DNA from: Cryptococcus deneoformans JEC21
Taxonomy: Eukaryota; Basidiomycota; Tremellomycetes; Tremellales; Cryptococcaceae
Assembly: GCF_000091045.1 (NCBI RefSeq)
Contig: NC_006684.1
Location: forward strand, 335,001 to 397,500
Reading direction: 5' to 3'
DNA length: 62,500 nt
The notes under the pieces are model-generated. The model saw only the letters and a list, made by a program, of their open reading frames with translations. It was not told the origin of the DNA and did not search any database. The position numbers and the translations under genes are program-made. Below are positions 34,801 through 47,013 of the stretch, piece after piece; within the stretch, counting starts at the first letter, position 1, and the number at the start of each line of letters is the position of its first letter.

Positions 34801-36276
34801 GCTGGGAAGCGTACCTTCGGTGGCCGGTGATGTTAACCTTCCAAAAAGATTTCCTGCTCTTCCTGACGAAGAAGTGAAGAGACGTAAGATTACTGGTTTC
34901 CTCTACTGATCTCAGCCTGCTGATCAGACTTTTAATAGCGGCAGAGTCTTTCTTATCGCCATTCTACACCTTTCTCGCGGGCAATGACGCTCCATCTCTC
35001 CCCGGTTTTCCGACTGGACCTATCGTACGGTGGAAATCTTGTCCCAAGACGTTTGTGGATGTGATGCACATCATCAACTTTCAAGCAGGAAGGATGTTCC
35101 CTGGTCGACCTCAGTGAGTCCAAACGTCAAGTTGTTCTTGGGGCTGTCTAATTATCTGTGAATGTTAGGTTCAGCAATTTGACTATGGCGGCATATCCTC
35201 CTCAAATTCTAACATCTCAACACCCTGTACGCCAATCACTAACATAAGATACGAATATACCAAGCTGACGTCAGAATCCTAAAGCCAATCACCGTTCCCC
35301 CAAACTCTTACATCGCCATCATGTTTTTAGGATCCGACTGCACCGTACGGTTTCGACCGGCCGGTACCCGTATAAAGCCTGGAGAGATTACAGTCCAACA
35401 TGGTGATCTGATAGGTGTTCAGGCAGGTAGCGAGCCAACAGATGTTAGTTTAAAAACGGGCTCTTTTGGAATCAGTAAGTTTATTTTCCCCTTGATGATC
35501 AAGCTAACAATGTAATAGTCTGCATCGCTCGTCATGGTGGTCAATATGCCGAATCCCAAAACCAAAACGAATTCAAGTCCGAAAGTCCGCTTGAATCTGC
35601 CCCTGTTCCCGCAGAAATAATAGAAAAACCTGCTCTTCTTCCGGAAGCTCCTCTGACCAACTGGTACATAGGAGGTCTACCTCTTGATCCTGCACAGCCT
35701 ACGATTGTCTTGCCACCTTTTAGAGCTGAGCGGCCAAAACCTGTTTGGACTGGGGATGCGACAAATGTAGAAGAAAAAAGCAAGGAGAACAATGAAGGGC
35801 AACAAGCAGATCCAAACATTGTTATTCTTACCACTCCTCCGCCTACTCCTCGTCTGCGAGAACCGCGAGGTCTATCACCGCTTGCTGGATATGGTGAAAG
35901 CACAGCTTCCCTTCGTCGATCACTCGCTGTTGCATCTCCATCCTCGCCGCCAGTGGCTGCTAAGAGGGGCGGAAAGGCGACGAGGGGACGGGCTAGTACG
36001 GGATCTAGTGTAGCCGACGGTCGTCGATCATCAACACCGATGAGAGGAAGGAAGAGAGCATCTACTGGCAAGCGGAAAGCAAAAGCAGAACCGGAAGCGA
36101 GTGATGTAGAGGGCGAGGACGAGGTATCCAACAGTGGAGAGCCGGAAGAAGATGGTAAAGGAAAAGGGAAAAGAAGGAAGAATATCGGTGGGAGAAGGAG
36201 CTTGGGCACACCAACTACCACGAGAGGCAGGGGCGGAGGAAGAGGAAGAGGTGGAAGAAAGAGTGCGGTAGTTTAA
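31854..36276 (+). CDS. Composite nuclear protein: Zn2Cys6-like cluster, Cys ribbons, AlkB-like fold, RG-rich tail
   Basis: ATG 31854 starts a Pro/Ala-rich region. Near 32480-32600 is a six-Cys cluster (CLCC, then HCD, then CARC and GINC) with Zn2Cys6-like spacing C-x2-C-x8-C-x6-C-x2-C-x6-C. Around 34095-34170 is CENCRKISHRVYADGDIC...C, and at 34410-34475 CSKCKLAQERDDWSGWRCKLC; both look like zinc ribbons. Then comes a double-stranded beta-helix like AlkB/2OG-Fe(II) oxygenases: FSNLTMAAYPPQILTSQHP, PNSYIAIMFLGSDCTVRFR and PGEITVQHGDLIGVQAG. The usual HxD pair is not seen (SQHPP instead), so catalysis is doubtful. The C-terminus is basic, with TRGRGGGRGRGGRK. Introns near 32162, 32421, 33355, 33702, 34196, 34479, 34884, 35113, 35228 and 35475 keep frame, some only with the second acceptor (CCTAAAG at 35285). 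Chromatin or transcription work is inferred. Confidence 0.75.
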
Positions 36277-37372
36277 CGTCTTGATGTTACTACCATAATC
36301 TTGCGTTCACTGGTCAGGACCATTCTACAGATATATAAACTGCATCTTTCAAAATATACAACATCATTTAAAGGTGAAACATGTTTTTCAACCTGTTGGA
36401 TAATGTGCCAGATAGGTTGGAGACATTGCCATTGGATTACATTGTGTCTCCTTAGAAATGGAATGATCCCAATTACAAATGCGGAAGATGCTGAGCGCAT
36501 AAAGACACCATTTCAGACGTCCCGATATCCTTTATGATCGAAAAATGGTGAAAGGCTGGCACAGGGGTAGCGTAGCTAAAGGCGTGGAGGTGGAAGCGAT
36601 GGTACTGAAGTAATTGCACATTAACTGGATTTGGAAAGTGATCAATAGCAGAGAGTCAAGGAAGCCTCTCTGGTTATCAATTTGGAAGAATCAGTCGCTG
36701 TCGAAAGCATTGTTAGTAGGCGAGTTAAAATATATATACGTAGCTTTGAAAGACCAATAGTCACGTGACTCCGATACGATAAGCTAAGATAACCGGAGAT
36801 AGTTCGAAGAAACACCCGAAAAGGGATTGTTGAGGTCACATCATAATCTCTAGCATTGCGAGGAATTTGTCAACCCAGATAGTTACAGGTGGAGGAAATT
36901 CATCGTCGTGATGGTTGACTACCTGTATAGGTTGAGGCGTTGAGGCATTACGACGATTTCATTCGAAATCCTAAAACGAACGACTCTCAACTTTTGTATA
37001 GCGATTTTTTTGGTCTGTTAGTTTAATAATTTGGTAGCAGGTGATAGAAGTCTGTCATTTATGCGAAGGGGATCCGACGGCATCGATCACCAATTGACTG
37101 GCCCTTCAAACAAGAACTGTACGGTCTTCCAGCAAAACCAATGTCATTTACGTAATCGTTCGACATTCGCCGTATTCTTTTCGGGGAGTGGGAAAGCTGC
37201 TTTGGGCCGTCTATCGCACTGCAGTGAATCCAGTCCAATTAATGCACATTACCGTGGAAATCTTTCTGAATATGAAAGTAATGATTTTTTCATGGCAAAA
37301 CGTTATTCATTTTATGGCCTGCTTTTTACTACCTACTTCCTCCACTACTTTACGACAATTCGCTAAAGGCGT
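36277..37372. other. Intergenic region between convergent genes, about 1.1 kb
   Basis: It lies between the 3' ends of the composite AlkB-like gene (+) and cyclophilin copy 1 (-). It is AT-rich, with short ORFs on both strands but none with splice partners or recognisable content. The sequence CACGTGAC occurs near 36762. No RNA gene was recognised. Confidence 0.45.
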
Positions 37373-37391
37373 TTAGACAGTGCCGGAGGCA

Positions 37392-37423
<32 letters not shown>

Positions 37424-37557
37424 CGTTATCAGCTTCTGAGGCTCGAAATTGCCGAAGAAGAATACGAAACTTACTGCCAGAGTCGGAGCCGTAAGACTCG
37501 ATCTTCCTGACGAGGTCCTGACCAGAGGAAACCTCACCGAAGACACAGTGCTTGCCG

Positions 37558-37598
<41 letters not shown>

Positions 37599-37623
37599 GC
37601 CATTGGTGTTGGGACCAGCGTTA

Positions 37624-37703
<80 letters not shown>

Positions 37704-37787
37704 GCCAGTGCCGTTGTGGTTGGTGAACTAAAAGGGAAAGAACGTCAGCACAAAACAGGGTACGGCGTGGTGCGAAAAAAGGTTACG

Positions 37788-37874
<87 letters not shown>

Positions 37875-37888
37875 TTCACGGAAGTTTC

Positions 37889-37940
<52 letters not shown>

Positions 37941-38181
37941 GGGGGCGTCTATCGAAAGTTCGATGTTAGCGAACTGAGGGCAAGCAAACAATATCACCCA
38001 ACGAAGATGCAAGATATTGACTCAAGTGATGGATAGGTCATTATACTCACTGTTAATGGCAATGTCAAAGTAAACTTGGCTATTGAATACGATTAGTTCA
38101 ACATTGCAGAGATGACTCAACAGCATGGACGACATACGACATGGTGCTGGCGGTGGAAACGAAGCGACGAGCGAAGGACAT
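37373..38181 (-). CDS. Cyclophilin A (peptidyl-prolyl isomerase), copy 1 of the linked CPA pair
   Basis: Cytosolic prolyl isomerase and target of cyclosporin A. Exons joined from the long ATG (38181) or the internal ATG (38142) give [20 protein letters not shown], then the active-site [60 protein letters not shown] and a GTV end. The cyclosporin-binding Trp is present. The long start adds [13 protein letters not shown], which is basic and hydroxylated like a mitochondrial presequence and is absent from copy 2. Introns begin GTATGT (after the second ATG-TC), GTGAGT, GTGCGT and GTAAGT. It is the inverted partner of 59054-59769; the two match without a mismatch over 300 bp. C. neoformans has two linked genes, CPA1 and CPA2. 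I cannot tell which this is. Confidence 0.93.
37548..37847 (-). repeat. Perfectly identical tract shared with cyclophilin copy 2
   Basis: Compared base by base with 59303-59602 in the opposite orientation, I find no difference over 300 bp. The tract includes the whole GTGCGT...TTTTAG intron of about 62 nt. Differences resume immediately on both sides (GGTTAC against GGCTAC; CACTGTG against CACGTCG). Confidence 0.85.
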
Positions 38182-38628
38182 TTTGTAAAGCGTGGATATT
38201 GTGAAAGAGCGGAAACACAGAACGAGTTAAACACTGGTGAGCATGAGCTTGTTTCCTAGAAGGGGCGCTACTTACGATGTGTTCTTTTCGTTGTTTGGGG
38301 ATGTGAAGAAGAGAAGGAAAAGGAAGGAAAGCGAGGGAAGGAATGTGGTGGAATGCGATGGGTCGCACTGCACAAGGCAAGTGGTGGCGTTCGCCGCTGG
38401 CCGCTTGCGTCAGAGGTGACCGGCGTTTAAGGTCGCAGTCCACGTGGATTCCTTGTGGCACACGCGGCGATGCTTACGTATGCGAGAGTGGAGGCTGCCT
38501 GGTTGTTGGACGCGTTCGAGCTTCGAGGCACGGAGGAAATGTCCGGCATCAGCAACGAATATATGCGAGTCTTCCATCGAGCACGCTGCAAACCACAACA
38601 GTAGAGAACGACGCGCCACCCAGTCAGG
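38182..38628. promoter_or_regulatory. Divergent promoter between cyclophilin copy 1 and TAO3
   Basis: About 450 bp between the divergent starts at 38181 (-) and 38629 (+). An open frame from 38343 runs through it on the + strand, but the splice-consistent start of the TAO3 protein is ATG 38629. Confidence 0.45.
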
Positions 38629-38708
38629 ATGGAAGAGATCGTCATCCCGAGTATGTCTTTCTTCTTCCTTCCCTGCTCACACTGACACTCTTAGACCTCG
38701 AGGACGAC

Positions 38709-38741
<33 letters not shown>

Positions 38742-41700
38742 GTGTTTGGTGCAGCTTCTTCGACCACTTCCCTGCCAGATACTGACTCTTATGGTCATCG
38801 AACGAATCTCTCTTCCGACTCGTCGTATCCTGCAAAGTTTGGATCTACGACGCCCACTCGCCCCGCGCTGCCCAAAGGCTCGGCCAGCTTCTCCGCAAAC
38901 ACCGGTCATGGTTTTGGTCAAGACGCAAGGCTGGGCAAGTTTAGCAATGCCTCATCTTCTTCGCTTGTCACTCCTGGTACCTCTATTAGCTCCAGCCTTG
39001 CTTTAACGCCCGGCAAAAAAAATGGCCTTGCTTCAAAGGGATCTCTGGCGTCTTTCAAAAACGCTTTCAAATCTTCAAACACAGCCGTGCCACCAGTACC
39101 AATGTTCGACTCCAGATCAGGTGCACCTGGCTATCCAGCCCTGAAAAACCCATTCTCCAGATTCGATTCTCCTGTTTCGCCAAAAAGCGCTGGGTTCAAA
39201 ATCTCCTCAAAAGGAAAGACACCGTCGACGTCGTCACCTGCTATGGCACGGTATCAGTCCTCGGATGGAGGAAGAAAATACTCTATCACATCGTCCCATC
39301 GCTCGCAAGGTGGCCGATCCATGACTTCTCAGGGATCATCCAATTTCCGAGCAGATGATTACCCTATGCCCGCTCTGCCACCCATACCAACCAGGCAAAC
39401 GCCATCAAGGATAGGGAGGCATGGTAGTGATGCAGGAAGTTTTATGATGGGAAGGAGAAATGGAAGTGCCGATTTAGATGGATTATATTCTGCTGCAACG
39501 CCAGCGGAGGAGGCTTTGAGAGTAGTGTTCAAGGAGTTTAGAGAAATGGCCGGTAATAAAGTGCACAAGGTCTGTGCAAGGCCATTAGTACGCTATTTGT
39601 TCCTTCCATCACGACCAAGCTGACGAGTACTAGAACTCTCATCCGTCTTTATCTTCCTTTCTTGATATAGGCGTCGATCCGCAATTCGACAGCATCGTCA
39701 CTTCTCTCTCACAATGCGCAACGCGCCACGCTCGTCGAGTTGTTGACCTCTTGATGTCGTGGTGCCGTGACTACTGTGGCAACATTGGAGCCAGCGAAGT
39801 TCGGACGCATTTGGACCGCTCAATAGGATTACAGATAAAGGTTGAAGAAGCTGCCGCTATCCTGCAAGCACGAAAATCCTCAGCAGCAAGGTTTATCATG
39901 AATCGGGTGTTGATAGAGTTGTTGAAGATAATACCAAAAGATTCACTGGATCAAGAGCTTGGTATGACCCTCGAACAGAACGCCTTCAACGCTTATCGCT
40001 CGGAGAAAATTGAAGACGTCATGCAATTCCCGCACCGCAAAGCTGTTTCGCAACTACAGGTGGAACTCCTTGGTCAGCTATCCAAAACTCGATTTTTGAC
40101 GGTTAGCGATAGATTTATCCGCGAACTGAGCAAGTATGATACCAATCAACAACCGACCAAAGAAGCAGAGGCAAAGATTGAGCACTTGCTGAAGGGTATG
40201 CGCCAACTTCAGCTCAAAGTCTACCCGGAGGAAGAGCTTGAACTATCCGCCGAATTCCTTCAATCACTTTCTGCTTTTTTCGCCACCGCCCATGGTCAGT
40301 CTCTGAAGACTGCGTACGCCGAGACATTGTCATATCTTCTTCATCCTGTAGTAGAAACCGCGACGGCAGAAGTCAATCATCCTATCTGGTCGCAAGCAGT
40401 AGCCGTGATCTTGGAGCGCGCAATAGGAATGGTCAGCAAAGCGAGGTATTGGGGCTCTGCATTCCCATTGATGGTGATTGTTATGGGTGTGAGTCCGCGC
40501 GACGGGTTTATGCAACAGTGGCAGGGCGTCATCGATGTAATTCTGGCAAAATTCAAAGTGAGTGTTAGTATCCGTCAATGCAGCCAAGCTAATGCGAATG
40601 AAGGACCGTAACCTGAGACCTATAGCAATGGGCGCCTTCATTCGTCTGCTGTGGATATATCTCCACAGATGCAGCGAGTCATCGACTTCAACCAGGAAAC
40701 GCCTCGACCCTCTCGTTCACATTCTGTTCCATTCTTCTCCAACATCACCTCTCTACCCTCCAGATATACCCATCGAAGCATTCATTTCAGTCTTACATTA
40801 TGTGATGACTCGCCAAATTGAGTACGGGGAAGAGCTAGTCTCGGCTTTTTTGGGCGGTCGGGCGGTTGCTGGCGAAGGTGGGGCAGACAGAGCCACTGCA
40901 CTTGTGCGGGCTATTGACTACACATTACGAGCTATCGAACTTGAAAAGGCTGCCACATGGCCTCAATATCCCGACTTCAACAAGTTTGGTCTAGAAGGCT
41001 ACGAGTCATCAGGCGAAGTCTTGCCATTCGAAGCAGAATCGAAAGTGGAAGTACGCGATCTTCTCAAAAGGTGTGGTCCTTTATTCCTCAACACCTTGGT
41101 AGACTGCGACAATGATGTCCGACATCTTCTACTCTCGAACGATGCGGTGACGCTTTCCGGACACACTTCTAGCAATACAATGGACAATCCCTTGGACAGC
41201 ATCACTATTAAGCATGGCGATGTGTATGTGTCATACTCAGCGAGGTTCGCGGCGAGGTTGAGGTTAATGGGCGCCATTATTGACACTCTGCCGCGATGTT
41301 TGCCTAGTGATGCTAAGTGGGGAGAGCTGGCGAGCATACTTAGCCGGGCGACATTCTCTGTTGACCCAAAGCTATGTGAGTCAGCGGCTAATGCACTCAA
41401 AAGGATTTCTCAAGACCCCCAGAAATGTTTGCTCTTGGTCACTACATATCGCGGATTCGTCTTTGAGACGAGGCACGTCTTTAAGGATACGTTCATTGGC
41501 GCACGACTTTTTGAGAGCCAGTTTGAAAGAGTGATAAGATTGTGGTTGGATATGCTTCAGTCGCTGGTCGGTCACCAACGCGTAGCAGAGGCACAAGCTC
41601 AAGCGGATGAAGAGGCGCCTGATCTCCCTCCCATCGAGTCTTCACAGATTGCCCAAATTGAGGGCTGTGCCTTATTTCTTCTGTGCTCCTCATCCGCCAC

Positions 41701-44700
41701 ACTTCGAAAACTCGCTGGTCAAATTCTTGTCGCAGCCCGAAACCTAGAAAGCCAACAGCGTATGCCGTCTGCCGCTTTCCGATATAGTCGTATCTCTCCT
41801 GATCGTTCTGCAATGTCTCGTGTCCTCGACAGCTATGAACACGCCTTTTCTGAGGCGGACATCGTTGCATTGGGACAGATACCCTGGCTGTCGCAACCCG
41901 ACAGATTGAGATTGGAGACGCTGGTGGGAACAATTAAAAAGGAAGGGAACAAATTGATTCAAAGGATTGCTGAGAGCGAGCATCCAAGAGACGGGGCGTT
42001 ATGGTTAGCTGTACTGCCGCACTTCATTGGAAAAGTTGCAGAGACGTTGCCAAACGCTGCACACGAACTGAGGTCTGTTGTGGGTGGTCTGGTGTTGAGA
42101 TTACAAGCGCATGTGGCAGTTGTGGCAGGGGGCGCGATGCGCGGGACGCCGAGTCGGAATGATGGAGGATATGCGTCCACCAAAAGTTCAACGGACGTGG
42201 CTGTCCTTGCGGAGCATTGGAGAGCTTACCACAGTGTTTTATGTGTTACACTTATCCCACCGAATGCAAATGGCCCTTCTCCATCCACGCCTCCGGTACA
42301 GAGATCGACAGCAAAAGACATGATCATCCTCAATCAAGATGCTATCAATTCATCAGGCTTGTTTACTTACTTGACGTCACTGCTTGGGTGGGAAGATCCC
42401 CGGTTCAAGGATGCAGCTGTTCATGCCTTAGGGTCGATCAGGCAGGGGATGTTGAGGCCATTGGCTGAACAGCTGCTGACCTTGGCTAGACGGCTGATGG
42501 ATGGCACAAAAGTCGGTGGGACATCGCGAGAGGGTACCACTAAGAAAACACCGAATGCCAACATTTGGACTGCCCTTGCACACATTTTCCGACTCATTTC
42601 GCCTCTCGTCCTTGACTCTAAATCTTCCTCTCACCTCGCCAACTTGTCGTCTATGATAGGCTTCGTCAAACTCACATACTCCCTTCTATCTGATCGATCT
42701 GTCAAGGAGGATTTCGATCTTCAAAATCTCCGTCGCTCATTTTGTGTCGTTGTCGAAAATCTTACCAATGCCCTTGGTAAACTAGACTCCTCGCACCGCT
42801 TCTTGGGTGAAGACATGCGCGGGGCCATTTTCAAACTGTGTACCGAATGGTGTTTGGTCGGGCGTCGGCCTGATGTGGCAAAGGCCAGGGAAAGTCAAAT
42901 GCTGCAGGCAGCCGCGGGGGGTTACAAGGGTGAAAAAGATAGGGCGACATATCTGGATGATTTGCAGAATAAGACTAAGCTACTGTCGATGGCGGCAGCG
43001 GAGGCTATGGCAGGACTTTGCGTGAGTCGAACTGAATGTGGTTCGACAAAGGGCTAGCTGCTGACTGTCATCCATAGCAAGGAAAGTTGATATCAGCCTC
43101 TGACTCAAGCCCCGCACAACAAGCGTCAGAGCATATTGTAGAGCCATTATTAGTATTGAGGTGGATAAGAGGGATGTTCGGGTCTGGAAATGCGTCGCAT
43201 AATGTGACCGGAAAGTAAGTCGTGGTGATTTTGGTATGCTCAGGGCAAAAATTGACCTTTTTGAAGGAGAGCGTTGTTTGCTCTGCTCAAATACAACTGG
43301 GAATGTGAGCGTCTTTTGGACGAGGTGTTGCACCAATCATTTGGTGAAGGCGAACAGTTCCCCCTTGACTCGTCGTTCTTCGGTGTCGTGGCCGACCTTC
43401 TGTCCGAGGGTCTTATCACTTTACCTATCGAACAGATTGCATGTCTCACCCTGTCAAAGCTTGGTCATCCGGTTCCCCATATCCGACAACGAGCTTTCCA
43501 ACTCATACAAACTTTACTGGTGCTCCCTGAGCAACAAATGGCAGCAAGTAAATTGCTCGCATCAGTTGGCAGCTTTTCCCCAGTTACTTATCGGAAGGCT
43601 CAAACCATCTTATCTGCTCAGCTGGCAGGAATCTATGCCGAGAACTCTTTTGAGTTCCTTAGCGAATGTACCATTCGCTTGAGTCAGCTTGAAGCTCCGC
43701 GGCGACAAGCCACGCTGTGTATAATAAGCCCTTGGGCACAGCACTTGGAAGTGTTATCAGACACATCTGAGCTTGAGGCTGAGCAAGTCACAAGACAGTT
43801 GAAAGCACTGCATAATCTCGTCTACTTGGCCGTGAGGTTTGGCGATGATTATATCGAAGAGGTCAAGGCGATCATCCATTCATTTGTCGGGTCTGATACC
43901 ACTCAATCAGAAAATACAACTGCGCTTGTCAAGTTCCTATTTGAGCAAGGCGGAAAACGAAGGTCACCTGATTTCGTTGAGCATGCTCGGAGGATTATCG
44001 CTTGCCTTGCTAGCCGCCCAGCTGGAGACTCAATCTTCGAGGATATTTGCAATTTTGTCGAGCCCAATGCCATGGTCGCCTTACCTGACGCGGATGTGCC
44101 GCCAAGTCCCATGTCATCTCTTGCAAATCTTGATACTATTATGAGCGCACCTTCGACGAAGTCACAGACATTCTCCACGGGCCAGCTGGCGTTAATTTTC
44201 GCGAGTGAGCTGCTCCCCCATCGACTCGGAGATATAGATCTGCCCCAGAAACTACCGGCTCTATTGCATGCGGCTCTCATACAATGTGATCATCCTTCAT
44301 CAGCGTTGAGAGAGCAAGCTCAAACCGTACTCTTCCAAGTTCTCAGAGCTTGGATCTGTGACGTTTCTAGGGTGCCATCTAAAGACGCACATACGATTTG
44401 GGCGTCAGCTGAGCACAAGGTGACCTCGCTGGCGCGAAGCGGAAACATTTTTTGGAAAAGTGACGATATGGGCGGGACCGACGTTGCATTTCTTGCGCCA
44501 GCCAACATGACTACATTTATTGTAAAGATTCTCGGGATCCTCCTCCCTCTACAGCCCAAGATTCGCCAACATTGGGGCGAACTCGCTTTGAGCTGGGCCA
44601 CTACCTGCCCTATGCGTCATTTGGCTTGTCGCTCTTTCCAGGTCCTACGTATCCTTTCTCCGAAGATCAACCCCCGCATGATTTCAGATACTCTGGCACG

Positions 44701-45967
44701 ACTTTCAAGTACGATAGGCAGCTCATCCTCTGAAATCCAGGCTTTTAACTCAGAGGTACTTCGAACTTTCGCCTCTATCGTACAGTCTCTCAGTCCAACC
44801 GAAGCATTGGCATATCCCCAGATCTTCTGGTGCAGCCTTGCATGTCTCACTACGCCCTACGAGAATGAATTTTCTGAAGTTATAGAATTGCTGTCTCACG
44901 TTTTGGACAAAACCAATCTCTCGGATCCAACGGTCGTGCAACTTCTCAATTCCTATCGACCGACAGACTGGGTCGGGCCGTCACCTTATCTTCAGTCTCT
45001 ACTTTTAGTCGGTTTACGATCGTCCAAAACGGCATTCTTGACATTCGACATTATCCGCCGTCTAACCAGTGCTTCCAACGATGAGTTGATTGACGATCCG
45101 AACGACAGATTAATCCACGGCTTCATTGCTGCCTTACCCTGGATGCTTCATTCGACAGACCTTGGAGAACCTAATGAAGAGCTAGCTGGTATGGCGCTGG
45201 ATCTGGCTGAGATAGCTGATCAACAAGGTCAAGCTAGCTTTTCCCGTCTTCTTACATCATTCGCCAAAGTCCGTTTCAGGTCCAAGGATGACTTCATCCG
45301 TCAGGCAGCAAGTCTTTTGCGCGACTACATGCCGACTCATGCTTTGGATATCGTCACGCTCCTCTTGGGCTTCGTTCTCAACACGTATGATTGGATGAGA
45401 GAAAAGAGTATGCAAGTACTCAAGCTGGTCCTTCAATCGCCGGAAGCTAGAGCACCCCTTCAAGCGCATGGAAATGAGCTTTTACAGCCTCTTCTGAGAT
45501 TGCTTGCTACTGAACATGCTTCTCAGGCACTTGATGTTCTGGACATGCCGGTGACTGCGACGGCAGTACCTGCTGGCGATAATAGTACAGTGTCACCTGG
45601 CTACGGTGAAGTTTTTGGAGTGGTAGAGGAAAGTGGGTGGAGTGTACCAAAGGCAAAGGAGCTTTCGGCCCTCACCCGAGAAAACGTTCGTGCTGTCTTC
45701 AATACCTGTGCTACTGAGACCAGGGCAGCATCTGCACACTTCTCAGTCGTCCAATTCGCCGATATGCGATCGTTCGGGCCGAATGCAAGCCAAGTCAGTC
45801 TTGACATTCCTGCCTCACCATTCATGAATGAGTCAGTGGTCATGGATAACGCGTCGATTGGTGACCTTGTTGGAGCATTGCACAATCTCGGGCACTTCTT
45901 CGAGGATGAAGATGGTGCTGCTGGGACCACGGGGAGTACCAGCCCTCCTTTGGCGCTGCGGGAATAG
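38629..45967 (+). CDS. TAO3: Cell morphogenesis protein Tao3/Mor2/PAG1 (Furry homologue)
   Basis: Very large HEAT-like scaffold (about 2,350 residues) of the Furry family, which holds the NDR kinase Cbk1 and its partner in the RAM pathway for polarity and cytokinesis. ATG 38629 gives MEEIVIP, then intron GTATGT...CTCTTAG, then LEDDEDDFLPALARPVFG. A Ser-rich N-terminus of about 300 residues follows. The conserved Mor2-PAG1 N region begins near 39650 (DPQFDSIVTSLSQCATRHAR, MSWCRDYCGNIGASEVRTHL, IEDVMQFPHRKAVSQLQVEL). The middle part includes LRPIAMGAFIRLLWIYLHRC and the C-terminal part LPQKLPALLHAALIQCDHPS. Introns lie at about 39570-39647, 40559-40606, 43021-43078 and 43215-43267. The stop is at 45967. 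In C. neoformans RAM mutants are known to become hyphal-like and temperature sensitive. The gene is intact. Confidence 0.93.
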
Positions 45968-47013
45968 CAAGACGATTAAAATAGAAAAAAAAGCCACTGC
46001 AGCCGGTATTTGTACGTGGTCCCCCAACGTGGTACGAGTGCTCTCCAGCCTAACTTCCTCATTCGGACAGAGTAAGGTGTTATATGAAGGCTAAGTGTCC
46101 CATACATATGACCGTAACTGGCCTTGCCAGACAAGGTATAATCGTTGTATTACGATAGGGCTTGCCTTGACAGATGGTGGGGGCAATGAACGCACTGCCG
46201 AATTTCATGCTATCAAGACATGGCGCAACAAGCAGTGATGTCAATGAAAGAAGACTAAGGCATATCATGGCTGTGAGTACATTTCTGCCCCTATGGCTAT
46301 ACAATCATTAATAATTCCAATAGCGCGGTATTTTGAGCCTCTGAGTAATGGCGCAAAGTGATAGTAGCAGTAATAGTAATAGTCAAGAATATAGTGTAGA
46401 GACGCCGGGCCCTAGCAACGTTTGTATAGACACATGTATGTAGCATTGCAAGTCTTGTAACAGCTCAATGGATATTATACCACAGCCGATAGACCTCACT
46501 CACCCCTTGCACATCATCGAGAACTCTTTGGGAAAAGGCTACATCAGCCAAAGCGGAGAACGGAGTTATTATCGGAGAATCTGGAGTGGACGACGATCGT
46601 CGGAGAGTGTGAGCGGAGGTAAATGCGGAGCAGTAACTTAATCTTTCTTTTGCCTCTTGTGCTTATACCCAATCTATCAAGAATAACATTAAACTTGCTC
46701 AATAACAAAAGTATTCTTTGCATTGTGATCACAGGAAGTAGACATTTTTCATTTGGACTTGGTTGGGGGTTGCCCCACAGCGTCGTTGTTGTGTCCGTCC
46801 TTATCTCGGTAGTCGACAGTCACGAATTAGCCGAGGTCTCGGCACGCATTAGCTTCCGTCCATATAACCATTTCACATCCCCCATTCCGGCCGCTGCCCT
46901 TCCGGAGAGTTGACATCAGCTATAAAACAATGTTTAGTATCTTGACAAAAACTACAACAAATTTATTACTACTCCAAACCAGAAGAAAAGTAGTCCTACA
47001 ACAGATCAGAACC
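45968..47013. other. Intergenic region, about 1.05 kb
   Basis: It separates TAO3 from the SDR gene on the same strand. A 97-codon ORF (46623-46913) has no start context, splice partner or recognisable motif. No RNA gene is seen. The last 130 bp hold the SDR promoter. Confidence 0.45.
46921..46927 (+). promoter_or_regulatory. TATA box of the SDR gene
   Basis: TATAAAA lies 87 bp before the ATG at 47014, in a reasonable position for a 5' UTR of about 50 nt. It is one of the few clear TATA boxes in the window. Confidence 0.5.

Noticed and set aside
35281..35460. Frameshift or pseudogene in the AlkB-like region
   Set aside because: The apparent shift (NPKANHRSPKLL frame) disappears when the second acceptor CCTAAAG is used; the strand pattern then continues in frame.
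37449..38036. 195-codon + strand ORF over cyclophilin copy 1 (similar one at 59129-59602, -)
   Set aside because: The two antisense ORFs match only because the cyclophilin genes match; they run through introns of the real genes and have no protein features.
38343..38628. Upstream-extended start for TAO3 at 38343
   Set aside because: The extension (Trp/Arg-rich) joins only by reading through the GTATGT...CTCTTAG intron. ATG 38629 splices in frame to the conserved acidic start.
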